From Candidatus Bathyarchaeum sp. (GTDB lineage: Archaea; Thermoproteota; Bathyarchaeia; Bathyarchaeales; Bathyarchaeaceae): DNA of 37,886 nt. The notes beneath the pieces were generated by a model. It made no database searches. It saw nothing but the letters and a program-made list of their open reading frames with translations, and was not told the origin of the DNA. Below, one piece after another: positions 17,801-26,394 of the stretch; position 1 is the first letter of the stretch; each line of letters starts with the position of its first letter. The stretch is from positions 1 through 37,886 of the forward strand of contig JAFGGM010000062.1 of assembly GCA_016930555.1 (NCBI GenBank), read 5' to 3'. The translations under genes were made by a program, and so were the position numbers.

Positions 17801-18280
17801 GGCTACAAGTACACTGTTCCTGTTTCAGACGTTAACATGGGCAACTCTGAAAGTGTATACAAAAAATTGGGAAAGATGACAGACAAACTCCACAGCCAAC
17901 TCATTTTGGCGGAGAAGATTGAAGCCGTCGACGCTGACGTAGTGGCTAAGAAGGTTTTGACCACACATTTTGTTCGGGACATAGCTGGCAATCTGAGAGC
18001 CTTCACAACTCAAAAGTTTCGTTGCAAAGCCTGTAACAAAAAGTTCAGGAGGTTGCCCCTTCTGGGAAAGTGCTCAGCATGTGGAGGCGAATTAACTCTT
18101 ACCGTCTATCGTGGGGGTATCGAGAAGTATTTGCCTGAAGCCCAGAAGCTTGTCAAGAAGTATGGTCTCTCGGAATATTATGCTCAAAGGCTTTCGATGG
18201 TGGCAGATGAAATCTTAATCTTGTTTGAGGGCAAGAAACCTCGGCAGATATGTCTCACAGCCTTTTCAAGTGAGCCTTAG
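14861..18280 (+). CDS. polC: DNA polymerase D (PolII) large subunit DP2
   Basis: YYAGPIRSAGGTEQA, NNVRGGALRVVNDG, CxxC zinc motifs, HPLWHSAKRRDCDGDEDALMLALD catalytic segment; AAGGAG upstream of GTG 14861; no intein interruption. Confidence 0.95.
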   Translation: MTIPMSDEYRQYAASLEKELEDIYSVVTEARKKGLDPTLAPEPEVAKDLAALVEGLVGPSGVAESIRDLAEKMSREELTFRITEQIINGDFGAMEAREAAEQAMRTALAILTEGITAAPIQGIAKVEIKTNPDKTKYLAIYYAGPIRSAGGTEQALTIIVGDHIRRLLKLDRYKPTDEEVARFIEEVRLFERSIARFQYHISDEELRRGIQNIPVEVTGTESDPVEVSTFRNLPRIETNNVRGGALRVVNDGIVGRAAKVLTTIEKLHFDGWEWLGGLKEFSKKKKAGFMADVIAGRPIFSFPSRTGGFRLRYGRSRNTGLAAVGIHPATMMVVQNFLAAGTQLRLEGPGKGGIVVPVDSIEPPVVRLKNGSVVRVTLKNFKPLEKSIDKILFLGDILIGFGDFLYTNKPLRPSGYNEEWWQEELTAALDKKFGADLKAAAGAIGVSVSVLEEWLAAPYKNKPNAEEAIVISSVLGVPLHPLFTFFWENINVEEFGALRSWGIASEIKKENDTVHEIVGIKDKREKGILEKLCIPHEVIANKIKMVNDEAHILAFCLGLNDPDRHVDSSESVFETIQAFTGIKVREKAPSFVGARMGRPEKAKQREMKPLVHALFPVGLAGGSRRNLSEAATKASIEVDLAVRRCLGCNETTFLVKCLKCGSETVLEKICPQCGRSFKDDDCPVCKVSTRSYAKQQINIRALMLSACRKLGLPMLSLVKGVKGMTNQTKTPEILEKGILRARHGLSVFKDGTIRFDVTNAPLSHFTPKEVGVSVEQLKKNGYLHDQDGKHLTAPEQICELKLQDVVVPRKCADYFVHVAHFLDELLEKVYELPPYYNINKASDLLGRLIIGLAPHTSVGIVGRIIGFTPLNVCYAHPLWHSAKRRDCDGDEDALMLALDTILNFSKIFLPSHIGGIMDAPILIIPVVNPVEVQRQAHEVDVAGQYPALFYEKTWEKAETRQLIKSIDIVEHRLNTAAQFEGYKYTVPVSDVNMGNSESVYKKLGKMTDKLHSQLILAEKIEAVDADVVAKKVLTTHFVRDIAGNLRAFTTQKFRCKACNKKFRRLPLLGKCSACGGELTLTVYRGGIEKYLPEAQKLVKKYGLSEYYAQRLSMVADEILILFEGKKPRQICLTAFSSEP

Positions 18281-18321
18281 AAAGCTTTTTTGTTTTAACA
18301 ACGAACATAGGTTGAGGGTAT

Positions 18322-18630
18322 ATGTTCAAGATAACCCACCACCCCAACGCTTTCCTGACCCTGAAAAGGAACATTCAACCAGGCTTATCAGTTAGGACAC
18401 AGATATTTTCTATTCTTGAAAAGAGGATATGTGACGCTAAAACAGTTTCCAGAGAAACAGACCTTAGCTACAAAACCGTTCTTTATCACCTTCACCTTCT
18501 TGAAGCAGAAAACATTCTGAGCCACAAAGGTAGGCGAACTTATCTTTGGCAACTGACTGGAGTGGGACAGCAAAAACTGGTTGGGAACGCCGCTAAAAGG
18601 GGCAGTCGCAGGGCGATAGTCCGCACTTAG
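18322..18630 (+). CDS. ArsR-like wHTH transcriptional regulator
   Basis: LSVRTQIFSILEKRICDAKTVSRETDLSYKTVLYHLHLLEAENILSHKGRRTYLWQLTGVGQQ. Confidence 0.72.
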   Translation: MFKITHHPNAFLTLKRNIQPGLSVRTQIFSILEKRICDAKTVSRETDLSYKTVLYHLHLLEAENILSHKGRRTYLWQLTGVGQQKLVGNAAKRGSRRAIVRT

Positions 18631-18901
18631 GGCATTTGTTGGCATATTTTGAGAGTGCTGCCTTTTCCAGGTCTATGTTGACGATATTTGCCAGAGATGC
18701 TAACCATGCTAAAACGTCAGCAAACTCGTTTTCTATGGCTTTTATGTCGTCTTCTTTTAGGGCTTCTTTCAGTTCCTCCACTTCATCCATAAGCCAGTCC
18801 AGTGTTCCGTCTCTTCCTCGTTCAGAGTCTCTGTGAAGATATAGTTGCTTCATCATGTTTTGGAATTCGCTGATTTGCATCCTGGGTTTCCTCACAACCA
18901 A
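18593..18901 (-). CDS. MazG-like nucleotide pyrophosphohydrolase with C-terminal cysteine cluster
   Basis: LDWLMDEVEELKEALKEDDIKAIENEFADVLAWLASLANIVNIDLE (MazG EExxE...ExxD) and CPKCGLSPCDC tail. Confidence 0.85.
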   Translation of the reverse strand: MVVRKPRMQISEFQNMMKQLYLHRDSERGRDGTLDWLMDEVEELKEALKEDDIKAIENEFADVLAWLASLANIVNIDLEKAALSKYANKCPKCGLSPCDCPF

Positions 18902-18939
18902 TTCGTAGATATCAGCTAATTAAAATGGCGCCTACTTCA

Positions 18940-19758
18940 TTATCTTCGTCTATAGCCTTCGATGCATCCCTGCTTAATTTGACCAACCAGTTGAGCGATT
19001 TGGGGCAATGTCTCCTCAGGATTTTCTAGGTTCTTCTCATAAACCTTAGCGTAACAGCTTCCAGCTATTGCGCCGTCAGCCCCTGCCGCAACAACATTCG
19101 AGGCTTGCTTTTTGTTTGAGATGCCGAAGCCTGCCATCAGAGGCATATCTGTGTGGCGTCTAACTCTTTGTACCAGTTTCAGTGTGGAGTCATCTAGGCT
19201 CTCGCGTGCCCCTGTGACGCCTTCAACGTTTATGACGTAAAGGAAGCCTGATGCAAAGTCTGTGATTTTCTTTAGCCTGTCCTCGGTTGTTGTTGGGGCT
19301 ATCTGAAATATTACGTGAATGCTGCTGCGTTTTCCTTCAGCCAACAGAACATCCGCTTCTTCAACTGGAACATTAGGAATAATTACGGCTTGAGCGCCAA
19401 CCTCCCTTATTCTGTTCATGAAGGTTCCTACGCCCATGACATAGGGGATATTATAGTAGGTCGTTACAACAATCGGATTCTCTACGCCTCTATCCCGCAG
19501 ATTTTTTATGCCCTGAATACACTTGCTGGGTGTTACACCGTTCTCTAGTGCCCTCTCGCATACTGCCTGAAAGGTTGGGCCATCCGCTGTTGGGTCAGAG
19601 AATGGGATTCCGAACTCAAGGATATCCGCGCCGTTTTCAACCAATGTTTGAATCAGCTTGAGGGAAAACTCTTTGTGGGGATCTCCCAAATAAACGTGGG
19701 GCATATGGGCGCCCTCTCTTTTGTTTTTTAGTTCTTCGAACGTTTTTTCAAGATTCAT
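18940..19758 (-). CDS. trpA: tryptophan synthase alpha subunit
   Basis: YLGDP, ILEFGIPFSDPTADGPTFQ, NVPVEE, GFGISNKKQ; follows trpB. Confidence 0.93.
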   Translation of the reverse strand: MNLEKTFEELKNKREGAHMPHVYLGDPHKEFSLKLIQTLVENGADILEFGIPFSDPTADGPTFQAVCERALENGVTPSKCIQGIKNLRDRGVENPIVVTTYYNIPYVMGVGTFMNRIREVGAQAVIIPNVPVEEADVLLAEGKRSSIHVIFQIAPTTTEDRLKKITDFASGFLYVINVEGVTGARESLDDSTLKLVQRVRRHTDMPLMAGFGISNKKQASNVVAAGADGAIAGSCYAKVYEKNLENPEETLPQIAQLVGQIKQGCIEGYRRR

Positions 19759-20923
19759 GGAAATACCTCATTATGGTTTCTAAGTCCTTGTCGCCTCTTC
19801 CAGAAAAGTTCAGAACCACAAGTTCGTTCTTGTCAAACTCTTCCTTGTGATTCACCATGTAAGCTATGGCATGGGCTGTTTCAAGGGCAGGTATCAACCC
19901 CTCAGCTTTGCTCATGATTTTCACTGCCTCAAACACCTGACTGTCAAAGGCGTAACCCGTTTTCACCCTTCCACTATTACCTAAAAACGAGATTTCAGGT
20001 CCTCTTCCAGGATAATTGAGCCCAGCCGCTCTTGTCCTTGACGGCTTAATCTGACCATTTTCGTCTTGTAGTACTTGCATTAGGGCGCCGTGAAGTATTC
20101 CGGGTTTGCCTATCTGGAAGGCGGCGGCGTTGTTGTCGGATTCTAGGCTTTCGCCTCCCCCCTCAACGAAAATCAGTCTGACGTCTTTTTCTTTTATGAA
20201 TGGTCTGAAGGCTCCCAGAGCGTTGCTTCCTCCGCTGCCGCAAGCTACTATAGTGTCTGGCAGTCTGCCTTCTTTTTCAAGTATCTGCTTTTTGATTTCT
20301 TTTCCAATTACGCTCTGGAATGTTGCAACAATCTCAGGAAACGGATGGGGTCCCACTGTTGAGCCCATAAGATAGTGAGTGGTCATTGAGCAGGTGGTCC
20401 ATTTTCTTAGAGTGTCAGAAACAGCATCTTTCAGAACGCCCATGCCAATGTCAACAGGCGTTACTTTGGCTCCCAACAGTTTTATCCGTTTTACGTTGCT
20501 TGCCTGACGTTTGATGTCCTTCACGCCCATGAAAACTTCTGTCTCTAGTTGGCACACGTTGCCAGCCATGGCTGTTGCAAGGCCGTGTTGTCCTGCCGCG
20601 GTTTCTGTGATTAACCGTGTTTTGCCCATTTCCTTGGTTAAAAGCGCCTGACCTAACGTGTTGTTGAGTTTATGTGAGCCTCCACACACCAGGTCTTCTC
20701 TTTTGAGGTAGACTTTGGAGCCTACGAGTTCGCTGAAGTTCCTTGCGTAGTAGAGTGAGGTTGGTCTTCCAGCATAATCCCTTAGTAGCCCATTGAGTTT
20801 GGCTTGGAATTCTGCTGTTGGATAATGCTTTTCAAAGGCTGCTTCCAGCTCGATGAGAATCGGCATCAAGACTTCATTCACGTACTGTCCGCCGAAATCT
20901 CCAAATTTTCCTTTCTTCTTCAA
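19748..20923 (-). CDS. trpB: tryptophan synthase beta subunit
   Basis: FGDFGGQYV, YLKREDLVCGGSHKLNNTLGQAL, TETAAGQHG, ACGSGGSNALG, LVVLNFSGRGDKDL. Confidence 0.93.
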   Translation of the reverse strand: MKKKGKFGDFGGQYVNEVLMPILIELEAAFEKHYPTAEFQAKLNGLLRDYAGRPTSLYYARNFSELVGSKVYLKREDLVCGGSHKLNNTLGQALLTKEMGKTRLITETAAGQHGLATAMAGNVCQLETEVFMGVKDIKRQASNVKRIKLLGAKVTPVDIGMGVLKDAVSDTLRKWTTCSMTTHYLMGSTVGPHPFPEIVATFQSVIGKEIKKQILEKEGRLPDTIVACGSGGSNALGAFRPFIKEKDVRLIFVEGGGESLESDNNAAAFQIGKPGILHGALMQVLQDENGQIKPSRTRAAGLNYPGRGPEISFLGNSGRVKTGYAFDSQVFEAVKIMSKAEGLIPALETAHAIAYMVNHKEEFDKNELVVLNFSGRGDKDLETIMRYFHES

Positions 20924-20937
20924 TCTGATTCACCTAC

Positions 20938-21600
20938 TCAATTGTCCTGTAACTTGATTTCCTTTGCATTTTCAACAAAAGCCTGAACTTTCTCATGATC
21001 TTTGATTCCGGGTCGAAGTTCAACGCCGCTAGCAACATCCACAGCATATGGCTGAACCGTCCTGACTGCCTCTTGGACGTTTTCGGGCTTCAATCCCCCT
21101 GCAAGGATCAGAGGAAGGGGGGCAACCGCTTCTTTGATTTGTTTGCTTAAGTTCCAGTCATGGATTCTGCCTGTTCCGCCGTATTGACCTTTGATAAAGG
21201 AATCCAAAAGCACTGCATCAAACCTTTTCAGTTCTTCTATTGCTGTTTCTCTCAGGGCGTCTTTTGTCACGTAGACTGTTTTTATCAGGCGAGTGTCCCT
21301 TATTTTCTCACGAACTTCTGAAGCCTCAAATTCGTTTTTCCCGTGAAGTTGGATGGCTGACGGCTTCAATGTTTCACAGATTTCAGCAAGCCCCTTTATA
21401 CTCTCGGGTGCAGTAACCACCAAGCTATCAACGAAGATTGGCACCTGTTTCAGCAAAGTTTTAGCCCTTTCGAGGGTCAGATTTCTTGGCGACGAGGGAA
21501 CCCCCACAAGGAATCCAACAGCATTCGCTCCTGCAGCCACAGCAGCATCCACGTCCTCTTCTCGGGTTATCCCACAAATCTTGACTCTGACTCTTCTCAA
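20938..21600 (-). CDS. trpF: phosphoribosylanthranilate isomerase
   Basis: VKICGITREEDVDAAVAAGANAVGF, IQLHG, LLDSF, LAGGLKPENV, VDVASGVE. Confidence 0.94.
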   Translation of the reverse strand: MRRVRVKICGITREEDVDAAVAAGANAVGFLVGVPSSPRNLTLERAKTLLKQVPIFVDSLVVTAPESIKGLAEICETLKPSAIQLHGKNEFEASEVREKIRDTRLIKTVYVTKDALRETAIEELKRFDAVLLDSFIKGQYGGTGRIHDWNLSKQIKEAVAPLPLILAGGLKPENVQEAVRTVQPYAVDVASGVELRPGIKDHEKVQAFVENAKEIKLQDN

Positions 21601-22397
21601 TGGGTGGTAACAAACTCCTTAACCTTTTTTTCGATGTTGCCAGCCATCATGATTGCTGACCCAATTAAAAAAGCTTGAGCGCCACATCTCCTAAGAAAAC
21701 TGATGTCTGCTGGCGCTATCATTCCGCTTTCACTAACAACGACCTTACCCTGATTATCAACTTTTTTCAGTATTCTCTCAGTTATCCCAATGTCAACTTT
21801 CAGCGTTCTAAGGTCCCGATTGTTGATTCCAACAAGGTCAGCATCGGTTTCTACGGCAGCTTCAAACTCATTTTCGTTGTGGGTTTCCAGTAACACCTCA
21901 AGATTTCTTGTATGCGCTTCTGCAATCATCTCTTCAATACTGTGTTCGCAATATCTTCGTTCAAATAGGGCTTCTATCAACAGAACAACGTTGGCTCCGA
22001 TTCTTGAAGCTGCCTCAAGCTGAGTCAGGTCAATAATTATATCTTTCATGAGAATTGGAAGCTCTATCGCTTCTCTGACCTGTGTCAGGTAACTGAGAGA
22101 GCCACTGAAATGTTTGGGCTCTGTCAGAACCGATATTCCTGTTGCTCCCCCTCTTTCCATGGCTGTTGCAACTTCTTGGGGGTCAAAACTTTTTCTTATT
22201 GTTCCTCTGGAGGGAGAGGCAGCCTTTATTTCTGTGATTACTGCGTTCTGTTTGTTTTTGATAATCGCCATCTTAAGGCTAACCTGAGAGAACGTGCCCT
22301 GAGCTGTAACCTTATAGTAGCCTTGGTTGACGGTTTTTTTGGCGTCAAGTGCCAGTTTGTCGAGAAAATCAGGCATGCTCTGTCTCCAACTGTTCAA
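21597..22397 (-). CDS. trpC: indole-3-glycerol phosphate synthase (ATG at 22376 is a plausible alternative start)
   Basis: VITEIKAASPSRGTIR, ISVLTEPKHFSGSLSYL, LMKDIIID, VGINNRDLRTLKVD, VVSESGM. Confidence 0.94.
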   Translation of the reverse strand: MNSWRQSMPDFLDKLALDAKKTVNQGYYKVTAQGTFSQVSLKMAIIKNKQNAVITEIKAASPSRGTIRKSFDPQEVATAMERGGATGISVLTEPKHFSGSLSYLTQVREAIELPILMKDIIIDLTQLEAASRIGANVVLLIEALFERRYCEHSIEEMIAEAHTRNLEVLLETHNENEFEAAVETDADLVGINNRDLRTLKVDIGITERILKKVDNQGKVVVSESGMIAPADISFLRRCGAQAFLIGSAIMMAGNIEKKVKEFVTTH

Positions 22398-23430
22398 GCT
22401 TTGAAAGGTCTCCGTGCGAGAATTTGATTAATTCCTTGAGTTTTCTGTATGCTGCACCGCTTTCAATTGATTCTTTGGCTACTTCCATTCCGTAACCGAA
22501 ATCTTCAGCCTTGCCTGCTACGATTATGGCTGCTGCCCCGTTAACCTGCACAATTTCCCGCTTTGGGTCAGTAGCGTCAAGGCATCCATTCAAGATTTTG
22601 AAGGTGATTTCTGCACTTTCTTCTGGTGTGGTTCCTTTAATTTCCTCTATTTTGGCTGTTTTGATGTCTAAATCTTCTGGTGCCATCTCCCTTGTTGTAA
22701 TCTTGCCTTCTTTTAACCACGAAACCCGTGTCTTTCCTATGGTAGATATCTCATCTAAACCATCTAAACCATGGACAACCATCGCTTCTTCGGAACCAAG
22801 ACTCTTCAGAGAATTGGCTAGAGGCTCAGTTAATCTGGGGTCATAAACTCCCAGTAGCTGGGAGTTGGCGTCCGCAGGATTCGTCAGGGGACCAAGAACA
22901 TTGAATACTGTTCTGATGCCCACCTCCTTTCTTGGACCAATAGCATACTTCATAGCTGGATGAAAGGCAGGAGCAAACATGAAACCCACCCCCACCTCCT
23001 CGATAGCCCGTTCAACATCCTTAGGAACTATACTGAGGTTAAGCCCAAGCATCTCCAAAACATCGGCGCTGCCACATTTACTGGTTACTGACCTGTTTCC
23101 ATGCTTAGCTACTGCAACATCTGCTCCAGCAACAACAAAGGCTGTGGTGGTGCTGATGTTGAATGTTTTGATTTTGTCTCCTCCAGTTCCGCAAGTGTCA
23201 ACTAGCCGCCCCTTTACTTTGGGGCTAATTTGGTTACAATACTGTTTCATGACGGATGTGAAAGCGGTTATTTCGTCGGATGTTTCGCCTTTCATTCTTA
23301 AGGCGGTTAATAATGCACCTATTTGGGTGTTTGTTGCTTCGCCAGACATTATTTCTTTCATGCTTGCTGCTGACTCTTCGTAGGTTAAGTCTGCGCCGTT
23401 AACCAGTTTCTTTATATTCTCTTTGATCAC
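22369..23430 (-). CDS. trpD: anthranilate phosphoribosyltransferase
   Basis: LVDTCGTGGDKIKTFNISTTTAFVVAGADVAVAKHGNRSVTSKCGSADVLE, FMFAPAFHPAMKYA, NVLGPLTNPA. Confidence 0.95.
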   Translation of the reverse strand: MIKENIKKLVNGADLTYEESAASMKEIMSGEATNTQIGALLTALRMKGETSDEITAFTSVMKQYCNQISPKVKGRLVDTCGTGGDKIKTFNISTTTAFVVAGADVAVAKHGNRSVTSKCGSADVLEMLGLNLSIVPKDVERAIEEVGVGFMFAPAFHPAMKYAIGPRKEVGIRTVFNVLGPLTNPADANSQLLGVYDPRLTEPLANSLKSLGSEEAMVVHGLDGLDEISTIGKTRVSWLKEGKITTREMAPEDLDIKTAKIEEIKGTTPEESAEITFKILNGCLDATDPKREIVQVNGAAAIIVAGKAEDFGYGMEVAKESIESGAAYRKLKELIKFSHGDLSKLEQLETEHA

Positions 23431-24017
23431 CGTTCATTCCGTCCGTCAAGAAAGTTTTTGATTATCTTCTTTCCGTCTTCACACAGTATGGATTCAGGAT
23501 GAAATTGCAGTCCTGTAATTGGGTATGTTCTATGACGAACGCCCATAACTTCGCCATCTTCAGAGGATTCGGCGCTCACTTCGATACATGATGGAATAGA
23601 ACTCTTTTCCCCAACAAGAGAATGATACCGGGTTCCAGCAAAGGGGTTCTTAACACCCTCAAAAACGCCTTTTCCATCATGTTTAATTATGCTCGTTTTT
23701 CCATGCATCAGCCGATTTGCCCTGACAACTTTTCCGCCAAAAACAGAGACTATTCCCTGACTCCCAAGACAAACGCCCAACGTGGGAATCTTGCAGCTCA
23801 TCTTCTGCAGAATTTCCGAACAAACTCCGAAATAGTGAGGGTCCTCGGGGGTGCCTGGACCTGGAGAGATGACAATTCGTTCAGGATTAAGGCGCATGGC
23901 CTGTTCGAGGTCGATTTGGTCGTTTCTGTAAACGAAGGGCTCTCCTCCAAGTTCTCCAATGTACTGGACAAGATTATAGACGAAGGAGTCATAATTATCA
24001 ATAACCAAAACTTTCAT
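23427..24017 (-). CDS. trpG: anthranilate synthase glutamine amidotransferase component II
   Basis: DNYDSFVYNLVQYIGELG, VISPGPGTPED, LGVCLGSQ, GLQFHPESI. Confidence 0.94.
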   Translation of the reverse strand: MKVLVIDNYDSFVYNLVQYIGELGGEPFVYRNDQIDLEQAMRLNPERIVISPGPGTPEDPHYFGVCSEILQKMSCKIPTLGVCLGSQGIVSVFGGKVVRANRLMHGKTSIIKHDGKGVFEGVKNPFAGTRYHSLVGEKSSIPSCIEVSAESSEDGEVMGVRHRTYPITGLQFHPESILCEDGKKIIKNFLDGRNER

Positions 24018-25423
24018 TCTTTTTCACTTCCTGAAACTTCTAACGCTTTCATTAACGCCTGAGCCTTATGCTCAGTCTCAAACCATTCTCTTTCTGGATC
24101 AGAATCCGCTACTATGCCTGCCCCAACCTGAATATGGGCTTTATCTCCGTTAGCAATGAGAGTTCTGATGGTTATGGCAAAGTCTGAGTTGCCATTGTAG
24201 GAGAAATAGCCTATAGCTCCAGCGTATGGTCCCCTTCTTGTGGGCTCAAGTTCTTCAATTATTTCCATTGCCCTAACTTTGGGGGCTCCAGAAACTGTGC
24301 CTGCTGGAAAAACTGCCCTCAGGGCGTCGTAGCAGTCACATTCGTCTCTTAGGTTGCCGACAACCCGCGAAACAATATGCTGCACGTGACTGTATTGGTG
24401 TACTTGCATAAATTCTGGGAGGTGAACGCTGCCAAACTTGGATACTTTTCCGATGTCATTTCTGCCCAAATCCACCAGCATCACATGTTCAGCCCGTTCT
24501 TTGGGATCTGCAAGCAGTTCTTCGGTTAATCGCCTGTTTTCTGTTGGATTCTTTACGTGGGGTCTTGTGCCGGCTATGGGAAAAGTTTCAACAGTCCTAT
24601 TTTCGACTCTCACAAGCATTTCAGGGCTTGATCCAACTATCTGATGCTTGCCAAACTTTAGGAAGTACATGTATGGTGATGGGTTTATCTCTCTGAGGTT
24701 GCAGTAGAAGCCAACAAGATCGCCTTTTATCTGGAAGTCATAACGTTTGGAGAGAACAACTTGAAAGACGTCGCCTGCAGTCACATATTCTTTAGCTTTC
24801 TCCACAGCATCTTCAAACCGCTCCTTGGATATATTGACTTTCAGTTGCCTATGCGCTAGTGCTTCATTATCTGTTGGCTCTTTTAGTAGTTCATCGATTT
24901 CAGGTAGACGATTTTCGTTTAAGTGATAGTATATTGCTTGCCTGTTTCCGTGGTCATAGACTATGCCATCATCGAAAACTCCAACTTCAACGTCAGGGAA
25001 GTTCTGGTCGTCAACTGCGTTTTCGGGTAGATTTTCCCAGCATCGAACAGCATCATAGGAAATATATCCTACAGCTCCGCCGATGAATCTCTGCTCCTTG
25101 AATCCGGGCAAGTTTTTGAGTGTTTCTTGGATTACAAACAACGGTTCGTTAACTTGTTTTCTTTTTTCGTCGCCGCTTCTTTTGTTGTAGACGACTGCTT
25201 CCCCGTCTTTGATTGTAATTTTTAGAGTTGGGTCGAATCCTATGAAGGAGTACTGTGACAGCTTCTTTGGTCCTTCAATTGACTCAAGAATGTATGTATT
25301 TTCGTAGTTGTTGTAGAGTTTTGAGAAGATTTCAAGAGGCGGCTTTTTGAAGGAGAGTTTCTTAATCTTCAATTGGCGAATGAATTTAGTGTTAGTTGGT
25401 TTTGATTTGGGTATGCCAAACAC
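24014..25423 (-). CDS. trpE: anthranilate synthase component I
   Basis: [93 protein letters not shown]. Confidence 0.95.
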   Translation of the reverse strand: MFGIPKSKPTNTKFIRQLKIKKLSFKKPPLEIFSKLYNNYENTYILESIEGPKKLSQYSFIGFDPTLKITIKDGEAVVYNKRSGDEKRKQVNEPLFVIQETLKNLPGFKEQRFIGGAVGYISYDAVRCWENLPENAVDDQNFPDVEVGVFDDGIVYDHGNRQAIYYHLNENRLPEIDELLKEPTDNEALAHRQLKVNISKERFEDAVEKAKEYVTAGDVFQVVLSKRYDFQIKGDLVGFYCNLREINPSPYMYFLKFGKHQIVGSSPEMLVRVENRTVETFPIAGTRPHVKNPTENRRLTEELLADPKERAEHVMLVDLGRNDIGKVSKFGSVHLPEFMQVHQYSHVQHIVSRVVGNLRDECDCYDALRAVFPAGTVSGAPKVRAMEIIEELEPTRRGPYAGAIGYFSYNGNSDFAITIRTLIANGDKAHIQVGAGIVADSDPEREWFETEHKAQALMKALEVSGSEKE

Positions 25424-25653
25424 TATCCCTCATGACGCATCTTTCCTAAGGAACACTGATAGACTATAAAGTCATATTTAAAGCTTCTGAGCCCAAAAAT
25501 ATGCCTTTACCTTTGTTAAAACCCAACAAAAGAGAGCAAGACAATCCAAAGACCTGAACAAAATAGCCAACCCCTTTACAAATAGGTGAATATCTGAAAT
25601 CGGATACACAACTTTAATTAACAGCCCAATTAAATTGTATGAACTGAACTGCC

Positions 25654-25827
25654 ATGAGTGTTCGAAGAAAAAAACAGAAAGATGGAGCGCGGATGCCCGC
25701 CCAAGGCGCTGGGCTTCTAAGATTCTTTGAAGAGGACACTAGAGGCATCAAGGTTAAGCCTGAAATCACTGTCATCTTAGCTATATCCCTAATAGTACTC
25801 AGTATAATAGGATCAGCCTTCTTCTGA
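25654..25827 (+). CDS. secG: preprotein translocase subunit Sec61beta/SecG (57 aa; absent from the supplied ORF track)
   Basis: Translates to MSVRRKKQKDGARMPAQGAGLLRFFEEDTRGIKVKPEITVILAISLIVLSIIGSAFF, the archaeal Sec61beta signature (MPAQGAGLLRFFEED.. plus single TM). Confidence 0.93.
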   Translation: MSVRRKKQKDGARMPAQGAGLLRFFEEDTRGIKVKPEITVILAISLIVLSIIGSAFF

Positions 25828-25834
25828 CAATTTT

Positions 25835-26116
25835 TTATTCTTCGTGCAGAACTTCGATGCGCTGAACAGCACTCAAGTTAACAAAAACTTCACTTCTGTC
25901 TTCTCTGCTTACAATCTGCGGTACAGGCTGAGCTATAGTAGACCGCAACGTCACAACTTCAGCATCAGAAAGCCAGATGCCCGGAGGCTCCCTAGTTACA
26001 GCTGCTAAGGTTCCTTCAAAGCCGTAAGAAGGATCTAAAATTGCAACCATTTTTCGCCCAACATGCCTCTCAAGAATCTGGAATACTGAGGGCGGAGGGG
26101 GTCCGGCCTTTGACAT
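25835..26116 (-). CDS. LSm/Sm-like domain protein
   Basis: ERHVGRKMVAILDPSYGFEGTLAAVTREPPGIWLSDAEVV resembles an Sm1 fold; convergent with secG. Confidence 0.6.
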   Translation of the reverse strand: MSKAGPPPPSVFQILERHVGRKMVAILDPSYGFEGTLAAVTREPPGIWLSDAEVVTLRSTIAQPVPQIVSREDRSEVFVNLSAVQRIEVLHEE

Positions 26117-26394
26117 AGCCCTTCAATTTACGTTAAATTCCGCATAAAAGCTTTTACGCTCCAAAATTATGATTTCAAACATACTTTTTTGCTGCTGCCT
26201 CTGACGTTGGTGTCCAGTTTATTCATATTTATTCAAAAAAGTGTCAATATAATTTTCCTGATATAATCCTAATTATGTAAAAACTGTTGTGTTTTCCTTT
26301 TTTCGCGGAGGATTTAAGTGGAGTGGAATGACAGAAGTATAACATTAATATTTTTGAGGTTTTCCTAGAAGAATATTGGTAGAGAGGCTCCAGG

